A DNA stretch of 64,000 nt from Methylobacterium hispanicum (GTDB taxonomy: Bacteria > Pseudomonadota > Alphaproteobacteria > Rhizobiales > Beijerinckiaceae), in NCBI RefSeq assembly GCF_022179285.1, contig NZ_BPQO01000001.1:391123-455122 (forward strand). The letters run 5' to 3'. The notes beneath the pieces were generated by a model. It saw only the letters and a program-made list of their open reading frames with translations, was not told the DNA's origin and did no database searches. Of the stretch, positions 8,859 to 19,699 are shown piece after piece (the first letter of the stretch is position 1; each line of letters starts with the position of its first letter). The position numbers were made by a program, and so were the translations under genes.

Positions 8859-9878
8859 GTGAGTCCCGACCTGATCCTGCCCTACGCGGGCGCCCTGCCG
8901 GACTTCGCGAGCCGCCCGGTCTGGTGCGGCCGGGGCAGCACCGTGATCGGGGCCGCCACGATCGGTGCCCAGGCCTGGATCGGCGACGACGGGGTGATCC
9001 GGGCGGACGGCCAGAGCGTCACGCTGGGCGAGCGCTTCTGGCTCGGGCCGCGCTCGACCGTGCATATCGCGACCTTCACCCACGGCACGGTCTGCGGCGA
9101 CCGGGTGACGGTGGGGCGCAACAGCGTGGTCCACGCCTGCACGGTGGGCTCCGACGTGGTGGTCGAGGACGACGTGGTGATCCTCGACGGCGCCACGGTC
9201 GGTGACGGGGTGGTGATCGAGGCGGGCGCCACCGTGTTCCCGCGCGCCACGCTCGAATCCGGTTTCGTCTACGGTGGCACCCCGGCCAAGCCCCGCAGGC
9301 CGATCGACCGGGCGGGGGTGGCCGAGCGGGCCGAGCGCCTGCGCGAGGCGATGGGCGAGAGCCCGGCGAGCCCGGCGCCCGAGCCGCACGAGGCAGACGA
9401 TACGGTCTTCGTCGCCCGCACGGCGCGCCTGCGCGGACGCGTGGGGCTCGGTGCTGGGGCGAGCGTGCTGTTCTCCTGCGCGCTCGACGCCGAGGTCGGT
9501 CCGATCGTGGTCGGCGCCGACACCAACATCCAGGACAACACCCAGATCCGCACGCGCGGCGAGGGCGTGGTGATCGGGCGCGACACCACGATCGGCCACA
9601 ACGTGCGCGTCAGTGACAGCCGCATCGGCGCCCGCTGCCTCATCGGCATCGGCGCGACGGTCGCGCCCGGCACGGTCATCGCCGACGAGGTGATGCTGGC
9701 CGCCGGCGCCACCACCGATCCGGGCCAGTTGCTGGAGGGCGGGCATCTCTGGGGCGGGCGGCCCGCGCGCATTCTCGGGCCGCTTGACGCCGAGAAGCGC
9801 GCTATGATGGCCCGCATCGTCGAGGGCTACTGCCGGCACGGGCGGGAGTACCGGGTAGCGCAGATGGAGGCGGAGTAG
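8859..9878 (+). CDS. Tandem gamma-carbonic-anhydrase-like hexapeptide protein
   Basis: A 339-residue protein with two left-handed beta-helix (hexapeptide repeat) domains, roughly residues 20-150 and 180-305, joined by a charged linker; each domain alone is the size of a normal gamma-class carbonic anhydrase. By comparison with the three zinc histidines of Methanosarcina Cam (81, 117, 122), domain 1 keeps H69 and H92 but has R87 at the middle site, while domain 2 keeps only the middle one (H247) with R231 and S252 at the others. NIQDNT, typical of the family, is in domain 2. The start is GTG at 8859. It might be a carbonic anhydrase, an acyltransferase-like scaffold or a dead enzyme. Confidence 0.85.
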   Translation: MSPDLILPYAGALPDFASRPVWCGRGSTVIGAATIGAQAWIGDDGVIRADGQSVTLGERFWLGPRSTVHIATFTHGTVCGDRVTVGRNSVVHACTVGSDVVVEDDVVILDGATVGDGVVIEAGATVFPRATLESGFVYGGTPAKPRRPIDRAGVAERAERLREAMGESPASPAPEPHEADDTVFVARTARLRGRVGLGAGASVLFSCALDAEVGPIVVGADTNIQDNTQIRTRGEGVVIGRDTTIGHNVRVSDSRIGARCLIGIGATVAPGTVIADEVMLAAGATTDPGQLLEGGHLWGGRPARILGPLDAEKRAMMARIVEGYCRHGREYRVAQMEAE

Positions 9879-10086
9879 CCGGTCTCCCGCCATTCACCAG
9901 CCCTCTCACGAGCCGTGTCACGAACATTGGGGCGGCTGCCTGACATCCCCCTGAGCCTGTCATCGCGTCCGGCCCCGCACCTTTCCCCTTGTTGCGGCGC
10001 ACGTTATGCACGGCGCCGTTCGGGGCATCCGGCTTGGCCGGAAGAACCCTGCGGAGAGGCCCAAGGCTCAGGAAGGCGCTCGGATC

Positions 10087-11301
10087 ATGGCGAAGATCAA
10101 GGTGGCGAACCCCGTCGTCGAGCTCGACGGCGACGAGATGACCCGGATCATCTGGTCCGAGATCAAGAACAAGCTCATCCACCCCTATCTCGACGTCGAT
10201 CTCGAGTATTACGACCTGGGCGTCGAGCACCGCGACGCGACCAACGACCAGGTCACGGTCGATGCCGCCAACGCGATCAAGCGCCACGGCGTGGGCGTGA
10301 AGTGCGCCACCATCACCCCGGACGAGGCCCGGGTGAAGGAGTTCGGCCTCAAGGAGATGTGGAAGTCGCCCAACGGCACGATCCGCAACATCCTCGGCGG
10401 CGTGATCTTCCGCGAGCCGATCATCTGCAAGAACGTGCCCCGCCTCGTCCCCGGCTGGACCCAGCCGATCGTGGTCGGCCGCCACGCCTTCGGCGACCAG
10501 TACCGCGCCACCGACTTCAAGGTCCCGGGCAAGGGCCGTCTGTCCATCAAGTTCGAGGGCGACGACGGCACGGTGATCGAGAAGGAGGTGTTCAAGTTCC
10601 CGGACGCCGGCGTCGCTCTGTCGATGTACAACCTCGACGAGTCGATCCGCGACTTCGCCCGCGCCTCGCTGAACTACGGCCTCAACCGCAAGTACCCGGT
10701 CTACCTGTCTACCAAGAACACCATCCTGAAGGCCTATGACGGGCGCTTCAAGGACCTGTTCGAGGAGGTCTACCAGAACGAGTTCAAGTCGCGCTTCGAC
10801 GCGCTCGGCATCGTCTACGAGCACCGGCTGATCGACGACATGGTCGCCTCCGCCCTGAAGTGGTCGGGCGGCTACGTCTGGGCCTGCAAGAACTACGACG
10901 GCGACGTGCAGTCCGACACCGTGGCGCAGGGCTTCGGCTCGCTCGGCCTGATGACCTCGGTGCTGCTCACCCCGGACGGCCAGACGGTGGAGGCCGAGGC
11001 CGCCCACGGCACGGTGACCCGCCACTACCGCGAGCACCAGAAGGGCAAGGAGACCTCGACGAACTCGATCGCCTCGATCTTCGCGTGGTCGCGCGGCCTC
11101 GCCCACCGGGCCAAGCTCGACGGCAACGCGGAACTCGCCACCTTCGCGAACACGCTCGAGAAGGTCTGCATCGACACGGTCGAGGCGGGCTCGATGACGA
11201 AGGATCTCGCGCTCCTCGTCGGCCCGGACCAGCGGTGGCTCTCCACCACCGGCTTCCTCGACAAGGTCGATCAGAACCTCAAGGCCGCGATGGGCGCCTG
11301 A
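10087..11301 (+). CDS. icd: NADP-dependent isocitrate dehydrogenase
   Basis: TCA-cycle enzyme making 2-oxoglutarate, CO2 and NADPH from isocitrate. The 404-residue length and sequence ([23 protein letters not shown] start, [13 protein letters not shown] substrate motif, [15 protein letters not shown] cofactor region, ending [13 protein letters not shown]) match the dimeric eukaryote-like subfamily common in alphaproteobacteria rather than the E. coli type. ATG at 10087 is chosen; a frame extension from 10006 is outside the family. A strong terminator hairpin follows at 11326-11356. Confidence 0.97.
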   Translation: MAKIKVANPVVELDGDEMTRIIWSEIKNKLIHPYLDVDLEYYDLGVEHRDATNDQVTVDAANAIKRHGVGVKCATITPDEARVKEFGLKEMWKSPNGTIRNILGGVIFREPIICKNVPRLVPGWTQPIVVGRHAFGDQYRATDFKVPGKGRLSIKFEGDDGTVIEKEVFKFPDAGVALSMYNLDESIRDFARASLNYGLNRKYPVYLSTKNTILKAYDGRFKDLFEEVYQNEFKSRFDALGIVYEHRLIDDMVASALKWSGGYVWACKNYDGDVQSDTVAQGFGSLGLMTSVLLTPDGQTVEAEAAHGTVTRHYREHQKGKETSTNSIASIFAWSRGLAHRAKLDGNAELATFANTLEKVCIDTVEAGSMTKDLALLVGPDQRWLSTTGFLDKVDQNLKAAMGA

Positions 11302-11325
11302 GCCGCAGGCACCGCGCGAACCGAG

Positions 11326-11360
11326 AAGGGCCGGCGGGAGCGATCCGCCGGCCCTTCTTC
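11326..11360 (+). terminator. Rho-independent terminator after icd
   Basis: AAGGGCCGGCGG pairs perfectly with CCGCCGGCCCTT (12 bp) across a 7-base loop and is followed by a pyrimidine-rich CTTCTTTCT. It lies 25 bases after the icd stop. Confidence 0.85.
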
Positions 11361-11436
11361 TTTCTGGACACTGGTTTCGACCCACTGTTGCCCATGAGAC
11401 GCTGCCCTTTTCCCGGACGCCTGGAACGCAGTGGAA

Positions 11437-11542
11437 GGTGATCCGGGATCCAGAGAAAGAAGCGCCGCGCAGCGGCTCGACCTTCATCACCGGCGCAGCA
11501 TTCGGACGCTTCGCGTCTCCATGTGCTGGGTCCCGGATCACC
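11437..11542. repeat. Inverted intergenic repeat, 16-bp arms
   Basis: GGTGATCCGGGATCCA at 11437-11452 pairs with TGGGTCCCGGATCACC at 11527-11542 with one mismatch. The ~74-base interior is GC-rich and noncoding. It sits between convergent icd and the VOC gene and looks like an intergenic repeat element typical of Methylobacterium-like genomes. Confidence 0.6.
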
Positions 11543-11630
11543 CTCCGCTGACGCTCCGGGCGTGCAGGCCCGAAGGGCCCGGAAAGGGGCGTGGCGGCAA
11601 AGCCGGAGCCGCGGCGTCGGGGGCTTCTCG

Positions 11631-12029
11631 TCAGGCCTTGCCGCCGCGCTCCAACAGCTCGATGCGCACGCCGTCCGGTCCGTCGAGGAAGGCGGTGCGG
11701 AGCACCGGGTTTACCTGCGTGAGCGGGATCGCCAGCGGGACGCCGCGCGCCTCCAGATCCGCGAGCGCCGCGTCGATGTCGGCCACCCGCAGCCCGATAT
11801 GCTCGATGCCGCGATGCGGCGGCACCGCGGCCGGGGCGATGTCGGCGGGCGCCTGCTCGATGAAGACCCGCAGGCCGCCGAGATCGAGCACCACCCGGCT
11901 CACCGGATCGCCGATGCGCTCGGTCTCGCGCGCACCCAGCACCGCAACGTAGAAGCCCGCCGCCGCCACCGGATCGCGGCTGCGCAGGTGGACGTGGTCG
12001 ATGCTGTAGCTGAGGCCGGTGGCGTCCAT
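11631..12029 (-). CDS. VOC (glyoxalase/dioxygenase fold) protein
   Basis: A 132-residue single-domain vicinal-oxygen-chelate protein. Two beta-alpha-beta-beta-beta modules are visible: SIDHVHLRSRDPVAAAGFYVAVLG at the N-terminus with the first metal histidine, and GIEHIGLRVADIDAALADL in the middle. FLDGPDGVRIELLE near the end supplies the usual metal glutamate. Members include glyoxalases, dioxygenases and resistance proteins; this one is not assignable. It follows the YdiJ-type dehydrogenase on the same strand by 35 bases and may be cotranscribed, suggesting a linked but unknown role. Confidence 0.87.
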   Translation of the reverse strand: MDATGLSYSIDHVHLRSRDPVAAAGFYVAVLGARETERIGDPVSRVVLDLGGLRVFIEQAPADIAPAAVPPHRGIEHIGLRVADIDAALADLEARGVPLAIPLTQVNPVLRTAFLDGPDGVRIELLERGGKA

Positions 12030-12064
12030 GGTGTCCTCGTTCAGGCGGCGCAGCGCGCCGCAGT

Positions 12065-15000
12065 TCAGGCGGCGAGCTTCTGCGCGGCGACGGGCGCGTG
12101 CGCCCGCACATGGGCGAGCAGCGCCTGGACCGGGTGCGGCAGGGCGCGGCCGTCGATGAGCTTGGCTTGACAGCGGCAGGAATAGCCGTCGGCTAGCAGC
12201 GTGCCCTCCGGGCTCTCGGCGACGCGGCGCGCCCAGCTCTGGCCGTAGATCACCTCGGAGGTGGCGCGGTTCGCCGCCTCGTGGCCGTAGGTGCCGGCCA
12301 TGCCGCAGCAGCCCGCCGCCGGGATCTCGAGCGGCAGGCCGAGATGCGCGAAGAGCGTCTGCCAGTCCTTCACGGCGGCCGGCGCGTTGGTGCGCTCGGT
12401 GCAGTGGGGCAGGAGCCGCAAGGGGCGGCCCGCCGGGCGCGGCGCGATCGCGTCGAGCCGGGCGGCGAGCCATTCCTGCACGAGCCGGACCTTCGGCGCG
12501 GTCTCGGGTCCCAGCGCACCGGCATATTCCGAGCGGTAGGTCAGCGTCATCGAGGGATCGACCCCGACGAGCGGCACGCCGGTCGCCTCGAGCGCGCGCA
12601 GCATCCGGGCATTGGCCTCCGCCACCCGGCGAAACCGGGCCAGGAAACCGTGGACGTGGACCGGCTTGCCGTTCGGCCGGAACGGGGCGAGCCAGGGCCG
12701 GAAGCCCAGCTCGATCAGCAGCGCGCAGAGGTCGACCACCACCGGCGCCTCGAAATGGCTGGTGAAGGCGTCCTGCACCACCACGACTGCGCGGGCCCGC
12801 TCCGCCTCGGACAGGGCGCGGAGCGCCTCCGGCGTGGCGGTCGCGACACCGAGCTTGCCGAGCGCCGGGGCGAGCGGGGCCGAGAACGCCGGGACCGCCA
12901 CGAGCCCGAGCCGGCCCAGCAGCCTTTGGGACAGCGGGTTGCGGGAGAGCAGGTTGCTGAGACGCGGCGCCCGGCCGGCCAGCGGCAGCAGCGGCTCCAG
13001 CGCGGCCACGACATGGTCCTTCAGCGGCCGCGGGTAGCGCTGGTGGTAGAGCGCCAAAAACTTCGCCCGGAAGCTCGGCACGTCGACCTTGATCGGGCAG
13101 GCGCCCGTGCAGGACTTGCAGGCGAGGCAGCCGTCCATCGCCTCCTTCACGGCGTGCGAGAAATCCTCTCCCGGCGGCCGGCGCCGCAGGGCGCCCGCCA
13201 GGGAGGCCGCGAGCGGCCCGAGCCAGCCGGGCCGCTCGTCGCGCAGCGCCGCAGCCGGGTCGATGCCCGCGGCGGCGGTCCGGCGCAGCCACTCGCGCAT
13301 CAGCGAGGCGCGGCCCTTCGGCGAGTGGCGCCGCTCGCGGGTCGCCTTCCAGGACGGGCACATCGCCTCGTCGGTGTCATAGCTGAAGCAGGCGCCGTTG
13401 CCGTTGCAGTGGAGCGCCTCGTCGAAAGAGGCCCGCACGTCGCGCGGGATGGTGCGGTCGCGCTCGCCCCGCAGCGGCACGGCGTCGATCGCGGTGAGCG
13501 CCGCCCCCGTCGCCGAGGCGATCTTGCCGGGGTTGAGCCGGTCGCCCGGGTCGAAGGCGCGCTTGACCGCCTCCAGCGCCGGCACCAGCGGCCCGAACAC
13601 GCCGGGCACGAACTCGGATCGAAAACCCTTGCCGTGCTCGCCCCAGAGCAGGCCGCCGTAGCGGGCCGTGAGCGCGACCACGCCCTCGGTGACCTCGCGG
13701 ATCAGCCGCTCCTGGTCAGGGTCCTTCAGGTCGATGGCGGGCCGCACGTGCAGCACGCCCGCATCGACGTGGCCGAACATGCCGTAGCGAAGCCCCTTGC
13801 CGTCGAGCAACCCGCGGAAATCCCGGATGTAGTCGGCCAGCTGCTCGGGCGGGACCGCGGTGTCCTCCACGAAGGGGATCGGGCGCGCGTCGCCCTTGAC
13901 CGCGCCGAGCAGGCCGACGGCCTTCTTGCGCATGGTCCAGAGCCGCTCGATCGCCGCCCCGCGGGCGACCGTGAAGCCGATGCGGGTCGGGCTCGCATCG
14001 GCCTCCAGCATGGCGACGAGGCGGCCGAGCGCCGCCTCGACCTCCGCTTCCTCGGCGCCCACGAACTCCACGAGGTTGATGCCGTCGACCCGGCGGCCGG
14101 CGGGGTCCTCGGGGAAGAAGGCCTGCACGCCGGCCCAGCCGGGATCGTTGCGGGCAAGCCCCAGCACGGTCGAGTCGATGGTCTCGACGGAGGCCGCGCC
14201 GAAGGGCAGCAGCGCGCGGGCGTCGCGCAGAGCCGCGTCGAAATCGACGTAGCTGAGCGCCACGAGCGCCGCGGCCTCCGGGATCGGCAGCACGTCGAGC
14301 GTGGCCTCGGCGATCAGCGCCAGGGTTCCCTCCGAGCCGCAGACCAGGCTCTTCAGGTCGAGGCCGCCGGCCGCGCCCCGCGCGTGGGCGAGGTCGTAGC
14401 CGGTGAGGCAGCGGTTGAGCTTCGGGAAGCGCTCGGCGATGAGCGCGGCGTTCTGCGCGATGACCGCGTCCACCGCCCGGTGGATGGCGCCGGCCCGGTC
14501 CTCGCGGGCGCTCACGGCGGAGAGCGCCTCCGCGTCGAGGTCGCGCGCCTCCAGCACCGTGCCGTCGGCGAGCACGCAGATCAGCGCGCGGACGTGGTCG
14601 CGGGTCTTGCCGTAGAGGCAGGAGCCCTGGCCGCAGGCGTCCGTCGAGATCATGCCCCCGATGGTCGCCCGGTTCGAGGTCGAGAGCTCGGGCGCGAAGA
14701 ACAGGCCGTGCGGTTTCAAGGCGGCGTTGAGCTGGTCCTTCACCACGCCGGGCTCGACGCGCACGGTCCGCCGCTCCGGGTCGATCTCCAGGATGCGGGT
14801 CATGTGGCGCGAGCAATCGACCACGAGGCCGGGGCCGAGCGACTGGCCGTTGGTGCCGGTGCCGCCGCCGCGGGGGCGCACCACCACCTCGCGGAAGCGC
14901 GGATCGTCGAGCAGCCGCCCGATCCGCACGAGGTCGTCACGGTCACGCGGAAACGCCACCGCGCCGGGCTCGACCTGATAGATCGAGTTGTCCGTGGCGA

Positions 15001-15121
15001 AGACCGTGCGGTCGGCCTCGCTCAGGCTGAGGTCGCCCGCGAAGCCGCGGGCGGCCAGCTCCGCACAGAAGGCGGTGTAGAGCGGCAGGGCGTCGGCGGG
15101 GCGGTTCAGGACCGGGATCAT
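12065..15121 (-). CDS. FAD/Fe-S D-2-hydroxyacid dehydrogenase, YdiJ-type
   Basis: A 1018-residue enzyme, the same length as E. coli YdiJ, a D-2-hydroxyglutarate dehydrogenase. An N-terminal VAO-type FAD domain (PRGGGTGTNGQSLGPGLVVDCSRHM, about residues 75-100) and FAD-oxidase C domain are followed by two iron-sulfur cysteine clusters (CNGNGACFSYDTDEAMCPSWK near 570 and CLACKSCTGACPIK near 665) and cysteine-rich CCG-type motifs (HCTER, CCGMAGTYG) near the C-terminus. It probably passes electrons to the quinone or flavin pool at the membrane. ATG at 15121 (MIPVLNRPADALPLYTAF) is chosen; the longer frame upstream is noncoding. The exact hydroxyacid is inferred from the family. Confidence 0.9.
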   Translation of the reverse strand: MIPVLNRPADALPLYTAFCAELAARGFAGDLSLSEADRTVFATDNSIYQVEPGAVAFPRDRDDLVRIGRLLDDPRFREVVVRPRGGGTGTNGQSLGPGLVVDCSRHMTRILEIDPERRTVRVEPGVVKDQLNAALKPHGLFFAPELSTSNRATIGGMISTDACGQGSCLYGKTRDHVRALICVLADGTVLEARDLDAEALSAVSAREDRAGAIHRAVDAVIAQNAALIAERFPKLNRCLTGYDLAHARGAAGGLDLKSLVCGSEGTLALIAEATLDVLPIPEAAALVALSYVDFDAALRDARALLPFGAASVETIDSTVLGLARNDPGWAGVQAFFPEDPAGRRVDGINLVEFVGAEEAEVEAALGRLVAMLEADASPTRIGFTVARGAAIERLWTMRKKAVGLLGAVKGDARPIPFVEDTAVPPEQLADYIRDFRGLLDGKGLRYGMFGHVDAGVLHVRPAIDLKDPDQERLIREVTEGVVALTARYGGLLWGEHGKGFRSEFVPGVFGPLVPALEAVKRAFDPGDRLNPGKIASATGAALTAIDAVPLRGERDRTIPRDVRASFDEALHCNGNGACFSYDTDEAMCPSWKATRERRHSPKGRASLMREWLRRTAAAGIDPAAALRDERPGWLGPLAASLAGALRRRPPGEDFSHAVKEAMDGCLACKSCTGACPIKVDVPSFRAKFLALYHQRYPRPLKDHVVAALEPLLPLAGRAPRLSNLLSRNPLSQRLLGRLGLVAVPAFSAPLAPALGKLGVATATPEALRALSEAERARAVVVVQDAFTSHFEAPVVVDLCALLIELGFRPWLAPFRPNGKPVHVHGFLARFRRVAEANARMLRALEATGVPLVGVDPSMTLTYRSEYAGALGPETAPKVRLVQEWLAARLDAIAPRPAGRPLRLLPHCTERTNAPAAVKDWQTLFAHLGLPLEIPAAGCCGMAGTYGHEAANRATSEVIYGQSWARRVAESPEGTLLADGYSCRCQAKLIDGRALPHPVQALLAHVRAHAPVAAQKLAA

Positions 15122-15382
15122 GGTCGGCGGGGCTGGCGAAGCGGATCTGGCGGGCGGCCGGATCCGGCGCCGGACAGGTCCGGGCGCCCGCGCGGCGATT
15201 GCCTCCCGCGGCCGACTCTCTCGCGACCCGCAATGCCCGCGGCGGCGGGCCGACGCAACCCTGCACCCGGTCGCACGGATCCACGGGGGCAAAGAGAAAT
15301 TTCCTGCGATCGTGCGCCGCAACCAAGCGGCCTCCCGGACCGTTCAGGGTCCGCAACACCAACCCGAGAACGGGAGCCCGCC

Positions 15383-16030
15383 ATGAAGACCACCGCGTTC
15401 CGCCTCACCGCCGCCGCCGGCCTGCTCGCCCTGTCGGCGGGCCTCGCCGCCGCCCAGACCAACACCACGACGCCGGCCCCCTCCACGACCACGAATCCCG
15501 ACCTGACCAAGAACCCCGAGAACACCGGCCGCGCCTCCACGGCGACCGAGGCCACCCAGGACAAGAACCTCAAGGAGTGGCAGGTCGCCAAGTCCGCCAA
15601 GATCGGCCTCGCCCAGGCGATCGCCACCGCCGAGGCCAAGGCCGAGAACAACGAGAAGGGCAAGGCCATCGACGCCGACTTCGAGAAGGCCGACGGCAAG
15701 AACCCGGCGCACTACGCGATCAAGGTGGTGTACCCGAGCGGCAAGCTCGTAGAGCACGGCGTCAACGCCGACACGGGCGAGCTCTACAAGTCGGAGAACC
15801 AGCCGATCGAGCGCTACTTCACCCGCCTCAAGGTGAGCGACTTCCAGAACGCCAAGGTCTCGCTCAAGGACGCGATCGCGCTGGCCGAGCAGAAGGCCGC
15901 GGGCGGCAAGGCCTACGAGGCCGAGGTCGAGCGCGAGGGCAACGCGGTCGAGTACGAGATCAAGGTGGCGCTCACCGACCGCGAGCAGGAGGTCAAGGTC
16001 GGCCCGGACGGCAAGGTGAAGAACGACTGA
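15383..16030 (+). CDS. Secreted PepSY-domain protein
   Basis: A 215-residue exported protein. Residues 1-24 form a signal peptide cut near SAGLAAAQ, followed by a threonine/proline/asparagine-rich linker (to about 60). Two PepSY modules follow: one starting SAKIGLAQAIATAEAKAE and one starting NAKVSLKDAIALAEQKAAG, each ending in YEIKV/YAIKV strands. PepSY domains are periplasmic, often protease-inhibitory or calcium/metal-related, but no specific role is known. The ATG at 15383 follows GGGAG. Divergent from the YdiJ-type gene. Confidence 0.87.
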   Translation: MKTTAFRLTAAAGLLALSAGLAAAQTNTTTPAPSTTTNPDLTKNPENTGRASTATEATQDKNLKEWQVAKSAKIGLAQAIATAEAKAENNEKGKAIDADFEKADGKNPAHYAIKVVYPSGKLVEHGVNADTGELYKSENQPIERYFTRLKVSDFQNAKVSLKDAIALAEQKAAGGKAYEAEVEREGNAVEYEIKVALTDREQEVKVGPDGKVKND

Positions 16031-16160
16031 TCGCTCTCGAACGCATCGGGTGATCGGACGGGCGGGCGCTCCCGACAGGGGGCGCCCGCTGCCATTCCGG
16101 CGGCGGCTCCGCACGCCCGACGCGGCAGGGAGATCGCGGCAGGATCTCCGCCGTCCCGCC

Positions 16161-16856
16161 TCACGGATGGGCGTGGCGGGCCGCGTCGTAGGGTTCGAAC
16201 CGGCGCAGGCGGATCGTATCGAGCAGGGCCCGGCGCTCGACCCGGGCGAGATGGGGCGAGAACCCGGCCTTGGCGCAGCCGCGCAGGGACGGCACGTTGG
16301 CGTTCTCCACGAAGGTGATCACACGAGCCGCCCCGATCCCGGCGGCGCGCTCGGCGATGAGCGCCATGGCGCAGGACATGATGCCCTGGCCGCGATAGGC
16401 GGCGGGCGTGTAGGCGTTCTCCAAGAGGGCCTCGTCGGGCGCCAGCTCCGGGAACCAGCGCGGCGGAAAGGTCTCCTGGATCAGCCGGTTGTGGCTCGCG
16501 CCCATCAGCCACTGCATGTAGCAGGGCGTGCCCGTGCGGCCGTCGAGGGCGACCCAGCAGGTCGGGATGCCGGCGCGCAGGTGGAAGCGGCGGGTGTCGA
16601 GCTCCAGGCGCTCCTTCCGGCTCAGCCCGCTTCGGTCTTCGGGGAAGAGATGGGGCAGGTCCGCGTCCCGGAGCGGCCGGACCTCGATCGGGATCTTGGC
16701 GGACGGGACCGGACAGGGCACGCCGAGGTCGCGCCGCAGCCCGATCGTCACGCGCGTCGCGTAGAGCAGCCCGGCCCCGCGCCGCGCCATCTCGGCGAAA
16801 CGTCGCTCGGCCCACAATTCGCGGGCCACGCCCGCGGCGTTCCGGATAGCCAGCAC
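16161..16856 (-). CDS. GNAT-like N-acetyltransferase
   Basis: A 231-residue protein whose C-terminal half looks like a GNAT acetyltransferase: the acetyl-CoA loop is suggested by YTPAAYRGQGIMSCAMALIAERA, followed by ITFVENANVPSLRGCAKAGFSP, the usual asparagine/glycine-phenylalanine end of the fold. The N-terminal ~70 residues resemble the extra helices of polysaccharide- or lipid-linked acetyltransferases. GTG at 16856 is chosen because AGGGAGG lies five bases upstream; an in-frame ATG at 16928 would add 24 poorly conserved residues. Substrate unknown. Confidence 0.75.
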   Translation of the reverse strand: MLAIRNAAGVARELWAERRFAEMARRGAGLLYATRVTIGLRRDLGVPCPVPSAKIPIEVRPLRDADLPHLFPEDRSGLSRKERLELDTRRFHLRAGIPTCWVALDGRTGTPCYMQWLMGASHNRLIQETFPPRWFPELAPDEALLENAYTPAAYRGQGIMSCAMALIAERAAGIGAARVITFVENANVPSLRGCAKAGFSPHLARVERRALLDTIRLRRFEPYDAARHAHP

Positions 16857-17021
16857 GGCAACCTCCCTGATCCCGCCGGGATGGTGCGGGGAGGGAGCGT
16901 GCCGGGGCCGGCGCGCCGGATCAAGCAATCGTGAGCACGACCCGCGGGATCGCTGGAGCTACCTCGCCCGGGGCCGGCGGACGATGGCGCCTCGCGATGC
17001 GGGCGCCGTCGGGCGGAGCGA

Positions 17022-18251
<1,230 letters not shown>

Positions 18252-18335
18252 GGGCGTCTCCTCCATTCTCTCTGCGGGATCGCGTCGCATCGATCCCGGA
18301 TCTCGCAGGCCGCCCGCGGCCGAACGCGGCGCGCT

Positions 18336-18374
18336 CCCTCTCCCATAGGGAGAGGGTTGGGGTGAGGGGTATGA
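18336..18374. repeat. REP-like element, copy with tail
   Basis: CCCTCTCCC-ATA-GGGAGAGGG perfect palindrome followed by a conserved tail ending GGGTGAGGGGTATGA. Its reverse complement recurs at 18434-18472 with only a three-base difference. Confidence 0.75.
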
Positions 18375-18433
18375 GGCTTCAGACCTGAGCATACCATCGA
18401 CGCGCGTTCAGGCCTTTGCCTCCTCCGGCCACG

Positions 18434-18472
18434 TCATACCCCTCACCCTGTCCCTCTCCCTATGGGAGAGGG
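18434..18472. repeat. REP-like element, inverted partner
   Basis: Reverse complement of the 39-base element at 18336-18374, identical apart from three adjacent bases. Together they form a head-to-head pair in the gcdH-pimD spacer. Confidence 0.75.
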
Positions 18473-18531
18473 GACCCGCGTCATCTCGGAAACCGCATCG
18501 CGGCAGCATCCCGGGATGACGGGCGATCTCG

Positions 18532-19686
18532 TCAAGCGGCGCCGAGCAGGCCGCCCGCGTCGCTGACGCGGCGCAGGTGGTGGGGCGTGTCGCCGAACAG
18601 GTACTCGATCGTGGTCAGGCGCCGGAACAGGTGCGCGCCGAGATATTCCAGCGTCATGCCGATGCCGCCGTGGAGCTGCACCGCCTCCTGGCCGACGAAG
18701 CGAGCCGCGCGGTTGACCTGCACCTTCGCGGCCGAGACCGCGGGGCCGCGCTCAGCGGCATCCGCGCTGCCGGCCATCATGGTGGCGTAGAGGGCCATGG
18801 AGCGAGCCTGCTCCAGCGCCACGAACATGTCGACCGCCCGGTGCTGCAGCGCCTGGAAGCCGCCGATCGCGGTGCCGAACTGCTTGCGGGTCTTGAGGTA
18901 GTCGACGGTGAGCGCGTGCAGGGCCTCCATCACCCCGACCGCCTCGGCGCTCAGCGCCGCGATGCCCTCGTCCAGCACCCGCTCGATCACCGGCAGGCCG
19001 GCATCGGCCTCGCCCAGCAGCGCGTCCGCGGGGAGCGCGACGCCTTCCAGCACGAGGTCGGCCGCGCGGCCGCCGTCCTGCGTCGGGTAGGGCTTGAGGG
19101 TGAGACCCGGCGCGTCGGCGGGCACGAGGAACAGGCTGATCCCGTCCGCGTCGCGCCGCCCGCCGGCCGTGCGGGCGCTGACCACCAGGGTCTGCGCCGC
19201 GTCGGCGTTGAGCACCACGCATTTGGCGCCGTCGAGCCGCCAGCCGCCGCCATCGCGGCGGGCGGTGGTGGCCACGTCGAAGCGGTCGTAGCGGGCCTGG
19301 CGCTCGCCGTGCGCGAGGGCGAGGCGGTGGCTGCCCTCGGCGATGCCGGGGATCAGGGCCTCCCGCTGCGCCGCGCTGCCGGCGAGCCGCAGGGCACCGC
19401 CGCCCAGCACCACGCTCGCCAGATAGGGCTCGGGCGCGAGGTGGCGGCCCAGCGCCTCGACGGCGATCAGGGTCTCGACCGGACCGCCGCCGAAGCCGCC
19501 ATCCTCCTCCGCGAAGGGTAGCCCCAGCAGGCCGAGTTCTGCGAGCTGCGCCCAGGCCCCCTCGTCGAAGCCGAGCGGCTTGCGGCGTGCGGCCTCCACC
19601 TGTTCTAGGCTGCCGTAGCGGGAGGCGGCCCAGCGGGTGACCGAGTCCTTCAGCAGGCTCTGCTCGTCGGTGAGATCGAAATCCAT
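18532..19686 (-). CDS. pimD: Acyl-CoA dehydrogenase, pimeloyl-CoA dehydrogenase small-subunit type
   Basis: A 384-residue acyl-CoA dehydrogenase-fold protein (MDFDLTDEQSLLKDSV start, LAELGLLGLPFAEEDGGFGG, KTRKQFGTAIGGFQALQHR, VQLHGGIGMTLEYLGAHLFRR). It resembles PimD, the small subunit of the heteromeric pimeloyl-CoA dehydrogenase of Rhodopseudomonas palustris, and lies directly after its presumed partner pimC. Together they would form the 2,3-double bond in a dicarboxyl-CoA. Symbol is by similarity of sequence style and gene order, not by alignment. Confidence 0.82.
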   Translation of the reverse strand: MDFDLTDEQSLLKDSVTRWAASRYGSLEQVEAARRKPLGFDEGAWAQLAELGLLGLPFAEEDGGFGGGPVETLIAVEALGRHLAPEPYLASVVLGGGALRLAGSAAQREALIPGIAEGSHRLALAHGERQARYDRFDVATTARRDGGGWRLDGAKCVVLNADAAQTLVVSARTAGGRRDADGISLFLVPADAPGLTLKPYPTQDGGRAADLVLEGVALPADALLGEADAGLPVIERVLDEGIAALSAEAVGVMEALHALTVDYLKTRKQFGTAIGGFQALQHRAVDMFVALEQARSMALYATMMAGSADAAERGPAVSAAKVQVNRAARFVGQEAVQLHGGIGMTLEYLGAHLFRRLTTIEYLFGDTPHHLRRVSDAGGLLGAA

Positions 19687-19699
19687 CGCGAAAATTCCT

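Noticed and set aside
12281..15382. Plus-strand frame of over 1000 codons
   Set aside because: It is the antisense of the YdiJ-type gene; only the part from 15383 is the PepSY protein.
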